Assembly: GCF_030518795.1 (NCBI RefSeq)
Contig: NZ_CP130427.1
Span: 2,790,001-2,854,000, forward strand
Length of the DNA: 64,000 nt
Direction: 5' to 3'
Origin: Micromonospora sp. NBRC 110009
GTDB lineage: Bacteria; Actinomycetota; Actinomycetes; Mycobacteriales; Micromonosporaceae
Below, piece by piece: positions 60,735-64,000 of the stretch (position 1 is its first letter; each line of letters begins with the position of its first letter). The position numbers were made by a program, and so were the translations under genes. The notes under the pieces are model-generated. The model had not been told where the DNA came from, made no database searches, and saw nothing but the letters and a program-made list of their open reading frames with translations.

Positions 60735-61610
60735 TCACGTGGTGCCGGTGGGCAGGGCCTCCAACTGGAACCGGTCCAGCAGCGCGGGCAGGAGGTAGTG
60801 CAACGCCGCGACCGTGCCCGACCGGTCGCCGCCGGCGTCGTGCATCAGCACGATCGAACCCGGCCGGGTCTCGGTCAGCACCGTCGTAATGATCTTCTGA
60901 GGGCCCGGGAGCTGCCAGTCGGTCGGGTCGACCGCCCAGTGCAGCGGGGTCATGCCCAGCTCCTCGGCGACCGACACCACCGGGTGGGTCCAGTTCCCGC
61001 CCGGCTGCCGGAAGTACGCGATCCGCGCGTTCGGCACCGCGGCCCGGATCGCGTCGCTGGTCCGCAGCAGGTCGGCCCGGATCGTGTCGGGGGAGCGGCT
61101 GCCCAGGTCGACGTCGTGGCTCCAGGAGTGGTTGCAGACGGTGTGCCCCTCGGCGACGATCGCCTGGATGAGGTCGGGGTGCTCCTGGGCGTTCTGCCCC
61201 ACCACACAGAAGGTGGCCTTGACGCCGTACTCGTTGAGCAGGGCGAGGACCTGCGGGGTGTACTGCGGGTCCGGTCCGTCGTCGAAGGTCAGCGCGACCC
61301 GGGAGGTGCCGGTGGTGATCCAGCTGCCGTCGGGTCCGTCGCCGTCGCCGCCCGCCTGCTGCGGCTCCGCGGACCGGCTCGGGCTCACCGTGGCCGGGGC
61401 GGGAAAGTCGGTGGCGGGCGGCTGCTCGGCGTAGTGCTGTTGGTTCCGGCTGGCCGTGACCCCATTGCTCCGCTGCGGCTGCTCGGGGACCAGGCTGCGG
61501 CCGAGCGCGTACGCCGAGCCGAGCAGCGCGGCCAACACCAGGATCACCGTCCCGGACGCCCGAACCTTGGTGGCCCGCATCACCGGGCCCGTCCGTTCGG
61601 GTCCCGGCAC
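60735..61610 (-). CDS. Polysaccharide deacetylase (NodB domain)
   Basis: 291 residues. A signal anchor (about 21-37), a 60-residue Pro/Ser linker, then a NodB deacetylase domain: RVALTFDDGPDP (catalytic DD), EGHTVCNHSWSHDVD (metal His) and RIAYFRQPGGNWTHPV, LHWAVDPTDWQLP and GSIVLMHDAGG. It removes acetyl groups from chitin, peptidoglycan or similar polymers outside the membrane. GTG 61610 is used; ATG 61580 is an alternative. Confidence 0.87.
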   Translation of the reverse strand: MPGPERTGPVMRATKVRASGTVILVLAALLGSAYALGRSLVPEQPQRSNGVTASRNQQHYAEQPPATDFPAPATVSPSRSAEPQQAGGDGDGPDGSWITTGTSRVALTFDDGPDPQYTPQVLALLNEYGVKATFCVVGQNAQEHPDLIQAIVAEGHTVCNHSWSHDVDLGSRSPDTIRADLLRTSDAIRAAVPNARIAYFRQPGGNWTHPVVSVAEELGMTPLHWAVDPTDWQLPGPQKIITTVLTETRPGSIVLMHDAGGDRSGTVAALHYLLPALLDRFQLEALPTGTT

Positions 61611-61726
61611 GGACCTGTCATCGCCCCCGTGGTCACCGCACGCACCGTCGCCCCCTTTGCGCCCGTCCAGTCCGGCACCGAGAATAGAACCGGCCGATAG
61701 GGCGAAAAGGGGCGAATGGTGAAGAG

Positions 61727-61740
61727 CCCTCCGAAGAGGG
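61727..61740 (-). terminator. Possible glnR terminator hairpin
   Basis: On the minus strand CCCTC-TTCG-GAGGG forms a short hairpin with a stable UUCG loop, 10 bases after the glnR stop. No U-tract follows, so termination is uncertain. Confidence 0.35.
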
Positions 61741-61750
61741 AGGGGAGCGC

Positions 61751-62464
61751 TCAGACCGGCAGCGGGGCGGGCTCCGACTCCGGCAGCGAACGCGACGGCG
61801 GCACGACGAACTTGTAGCCGACCTGGCGCACCGTGCCGATCATCGACTCGTACTCCGAGCCGAGCTTGGCGCGCAGCCGCCGGACGTGCACGTCGACGGT
61901 GCGGGTGCCGCCGAAGTAGTCGTACCCCCAGACCTCGCGGAGCAGCTGGTCCCGGGTGAACACCCGGCCCGGGTGCTGGGCCAGGAACTTCAGCAGCTCG
62001 AACTCCTTGTAGGTGAGATCGAGCGGGCGCCCCTTGAGCTTCGCCGCGTAGGTGTCCGGGTCGATGGTCAGCTCGCCGGCCCGGATCGAGCCGCCGGCGC
62101 CGGCCGTCGCGTTGCTCAGCCGGCCGACCGCGAGCCGCAGCCGGGCCTCCACCTCGGCCGGCCCCGCCCCGGCCAGGATGACGTCGTCCACGCCCCAGTC
62201 CGCGTTCAGCGCGATCAGGCCGGCCTCGGTGACCACCGCGACCAGCGGGACACCGAGCCCGGTGGCGTGCAGCATCCGGCAGGTGGCGCGGGCCTCGCTC
62301 AGCTCGGAGCGGGCGTCCACCAGCACGGCGTCCGGGCTCGGGCCGGAGACCAGCGTGCGCACGTCGCGCGGCGCGGTGCGGACCGAGTGCGGCAGCAGGT
62401 CGAGCGCCGGCAGCACCGCCGAGGGTTCACCTGCGCGCGCGGTCACCAGCAGCAGGAGCTCCAC
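61751..62464 (-). CDS. glnR: Nitrogen-response regulator GlnR
   Basis: 237 residues, OmpR family. An atypical receiver ([28 protein letters not shown]; Asp50 present, but the acidic pair normally at its start is missing) and a winged-helix domain with [55 protein letters not shown] in conserved pieces. It matches Streptomyces GlnR closely over the DNA-binding part and has no histidine kinase nearby, as for GlnR, an orphan that governs nitrogen assimilation genes. GTG 62464 has GGAGGTGATC before it. Confidence 0.93.
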   Translation of the reverse strand: MELLLLVTARAGEPSAVLPALDLLPHSVRTAPRDVRTLVSGPSPDAVLVDARSELSEARATCRMLHATGLGVPLVAVVTEAGLIALNADWGVDDVILAGAGPAEVEARLRLAVGRLSNATAGAGGSIRAGELTIDPDTYAAKLKGRPLDLTYKEFELLKFLAQHPGRVFTRDQLLREVWGYDYFGGTRTVDVHVRRLRAKLGSEYESMIGTVRQVGYKFVVPPSRSLPESEPAPLPV

Positions 62465-62658
62465 ACGATCACCTCCGTCCCGGCGGCCCTCCGGCCGCGC
62501 GCGACCAGCGGCACTCCTGGCAGGGGTGGCGCTGAGCACTAGCGTGGGTCCCGGCGTCGCTGACGGGCGGGTAACGGCTTGAGCGTAACCGATTGCCCGC
62601 CCTTCACCTCCGTGCGCCTTCCTGTTTGTCCGATCTGCCCCCGATCACGGCGCAGGTT

Positions 62659-62674
62659 TTAACGTTGCCGAAAC
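62659..62674. promoter_or_regulatory. GlnR-like box
   Basis: TTAAC-GTTGCC-GAAAC (62659-62674) fits the GlnR a/b half-site pattern gTnAc-N6-GaAAc with a T for G at the first position. It lies between divergent glnR and the membrane-protein gene, about 43 bases before the latter. It could serve glnR autoregulation or that gene. Confidence 0.45.
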
Positions 62675-62716
62675 CGTGACCTCCGCCCGGGCGACCCGGT
62701 CTGGCACGATCGGGGC

Positions 62717-63766
62717 GTGTTTCCCTCGACCTCGCCCGAGACCGGCCGCGACCCGTGGACCGACGACGCGCGCCCGGGGCCGGCCGGCCCCTCCCATGGC
62801 TACCCGCCGGGTCCGCGTACCGGTCCGGCCGACGACGGTGGGGAGCGGCCCGAGCGGAAGGGCCCGCGCCGGCTCCGCAAGGGCGGCCCGGGGCGGCGCC
62901 CCGACGACGAGACCGACGAGGCGCCCGAGGAGGAGGTGCCGCCGGTCCCGGTCCGCCGCCCGCTGGCCCTCGCCGTGGCCGGCTTCGCCGCGCTGCTGGG
63001 CGTCGGCCTGGTGCTCGGCGCGCAGACCGCCGGCCCGGGGCACCGGCTGCCCTTCGCGTTCATCATCTTCGGCGTCCAACTGCTCTTCGTGCTCGCCTGG
63101 ACGATGGCCATGCGCCCGCCCGCGCTGCTGGTGGTCGCGCTGGTCAGCGCGGGGGCGGCGGCCATCGCCGACGCCGCGGCGGTGCAGTCCGAGATCGCCG
63201 GGCTGGCCCCGCTCGGCTACGCGGCGGCCGCGGGCTTCGTGCTCGGCGTGCTCGGCCAACTGGTCCGCCGGGTGGACCGGGTCCGGGTGACCGACTCGCT
63301 CGGCGGCACCCTGCTGATCGTGGTCGGCGTGGTCGCCTTCGCCACGCTGATCGTGCTCAGCCGGATCCCGAAGGGCACCCAGGCGATCACCGTCTGCCTC
63401 ACCGCCACCGGCGTCGCCCTCCTGGCGGCCCGGCTGACCGACGCGATCGCGCCCTGGCCGCGGCTCGCCCCGCAGGTGCCCCGGGGCGCCGCCGGCGTGG
63501 TCGCGGGCGCCATGCTCGGCACCCTGACCAGCGCGCTGCTCGGCAGCTACCTGGTCGGCTTCACCCCGACCAGCGCCGCCCTGGTCGGGCTGGTCACGGC
63601 GGCCACCGCCGTGCTGGCCGACCTCGCGGTCGGCTATGCGGAGGCAGGTCGGCTGATGGCCGGCGAGCCGCCCACCATGTGGGTCGCCCGGCACATGCAG
63701 GGCCCGCTCGGCGGGTTCGCCCTCGCCGCGCCGGCCGCGTACGTCATGTGCGTGCTCTTCCTCTGA
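62717..63766 (+). CDS. Membrane protein, ten segments, acidic/Pro N-terminus
   Basis: 349 residues. The first 80 residues are Pro/Gly/Arg-rich and then strongly acidic (DDETDEAPEEEVPPVPV); about eight to ten short hydrophobic segments follow (LALAVAGFAALLGVGLVLG, FAFIIFGVQLLFVLAW, LLIVVGVVAFATLIVL). No transporter motif recognised. GTG 62717 follows CACGAT (62705-62710) by 6 bases, leaderless. Divergent from glnR. Confidence 0.75.
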   Translation: MFPSTSPETGRDPWTDDARPGPAGPSHGYPPGPRTGPADDGGERPERKGPRRLRKGGPGRRPDDETDEAPEEEVPPVPVRRPLALAVAGFAALLGVGLVLGAQTAGPGHRLPFAFIIFGVQLLFVLAWTMAMRPPALLVVALVSAGAAAIADAAAVQSEIAGLAPLGYAAAAGFVLGVLGQLVRRVDRVRVTDSLGGTLLIVVGVVAFATLIVLSRIPKGTQAITVCLTATGVALLAARLTDAIAPWPRLAPQVPRGAAGVVAGAMLGTLTSALLGSYLVGFTPTSAALVGLVTAATAVLADLAVGYAEAGRLMAGEPPTMWVARHMQGPLGGFALAAPAAYVMCVLFL

Positions 63767-63772
63767 GCGCAC

Positions 63773-63798
63773 GGTTGGGGAATCGACGCCTCGGGTAA
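63773..63798 (+). promoter_or_regulatory. SigB/SigF-type promoter
   Basis: GGTT (63773-63776), 16-base spacer, GGGTAA (63793-63798) fit the same consensus as the promoter before the gas vesicle operon. It precedes the last gene (63872) by about 70 bases. Confidence 0.45.
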
Positions 63799-63871
63799 GT
63801 ACCGTTGCGCCGGGAGGCGGCCACGAGGTCGCCCCGCCGGACGGTGACCGGCAGCGTGGACAGGAGGCGAC

Positions 63872-64000
63872 GTGGCAGAGGCCTACCCGGCGTACGAGGA
63901 GCGGCCCCGGCGGCGTGGCCGGAAGTTGCTGATCGGTTTCGTCGTGCTGCTCCTGGTCCTGGCCGGGCTGCTGGTCGTCGCCGACCGGGTGGCGGTCGGG
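63872..64000 (+). CDS. LmeA-like (DUF2993) protein, N-terminal part
   Basis: The first 43 residues only, cut by the window end. GTG 63872 has AGGAGGCGAC. A charged start (AEAYPAYEERPRRRGRK) leads to a membrane segment (LLIGFVVLLLVLAGLLVVADRVAVG), as in DUF2993/LmeA phospholipid-binding lipoprotein-like proteins. The assignment rests on a short stretch. Confidence 0.55.
   Translation, partial: MAEAYPAYEERPRRRGRKLLIGFVVLLLVLAGLLVVADRVAVG

Noticed and set aside
62571..62589. GTAAC repeated at 62571 and 62585 as a GlnR site
   Set aside because: Spacing of 14 does not fit the GlnR half-site rule; the box at 62659-62674 does.

Overview
The window is very GC-rich, gene-dense actinobacterial DNA, most likely from a Micromonospora-like member of the Micromonosporaceae. 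This is an inference from gene content, since no rRNA or marker gene is present. It rests on a mycothiol synthase (mshD), an orphan OmpR-type nitrogen regulator (glnR), a cvn conservon, SAM-I and SAM-IV riboswitches, and very frequent leaderless starts in which a TANNNT box lies 6-8 bases before ATG or GTG. I see no tRNA, rRNA, CRISPR array, insertion sequence or prophage; it reads as ordinary chromosome.

Layout. 1-1.3 kb: end of a PP2C-like phosphatase gene and a GNAT acetyltransferase. 1.4-6.8 kb: a ten-gene gas vesicle operon (two accessory genes, then gvpA-F-G-O-J-L-S-K) behind a SigB-type promoter. 6.8-14.8 kb, minus strand: a CDC48-type AAA ATPase with a degenerate first ATPase ring, a hypothetical gene, a complete conservon (cvnABCD) and a sensor-only membrane protein. 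15.2-20.3 kb: a secreted hydrolase fused to an ABC ATPase, its permease, and a divergent ArsR regulator/EamA exporter pair with two operators. 20.4-21.9 kb: SAM-I riboswitch and thrC. 21.9-22.2 kb: an inverted repeat and a candidate small RNA. 22.2-27.9 kb: a tandem GNAT, a large membrane protein with a lipase-like motif, paaN and another GNAT. 28-31.6 kb: cspA, a membrane protein, and groEL under two CIRCE operators. 31.6-41.6 kb: metabolic and membrane genes (GNAT, membrane-anchored subtilase, glpD, lipoprotein, glycolate-oxidase-like flavoprotein, DUF4031, HD, FUSC). 41.6-50.5 kb: a SAM-IV riboswitch with a class V aminotransferase, PrsW-type protease, GroES-like protein, AI-2E-type transporter, DinG-type helicase, DUF402 protein and an ECF41 sigma factor. 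50.6-59.6 kb: phosphate functions (ppk2, DUF47-pit, pstSCAB) interrupted by a nonsense-mutated oxidoreductase gene and a NUDIX gene. 59.7-64 kb: mshD, a polysaccharide deacetylase, glnR, a membrane protein and the start of an LmeA-like gene.

How the parts fit. Phosphate handling is the clearest theme. PhoP-type 11-bp direct repeats stand before both pstS (high-affinity uptake) and the DUF47-pit operon (low-affinity uptake); the latter repeats begin inside the last codons of ppk2, a polyphosphate kinase. The nitrogen regulator glnR lies four genes from pst and has a GlnR-like box in its divergent promoter region. Several regulatory circuits can be read directly from the DNA: HrcA/CIRCE on groEL, ArsR autoregulation with two operators centred 42 bp apart, an ECF41 promoter in front of its own sigma gene, SAM riboswitches on thrC and an aminotransferase, and SigB-type promoters on the gas vesicle operon and the last gene. 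All functions are assigned by recognising motifs and family resemblance; no database search was run.
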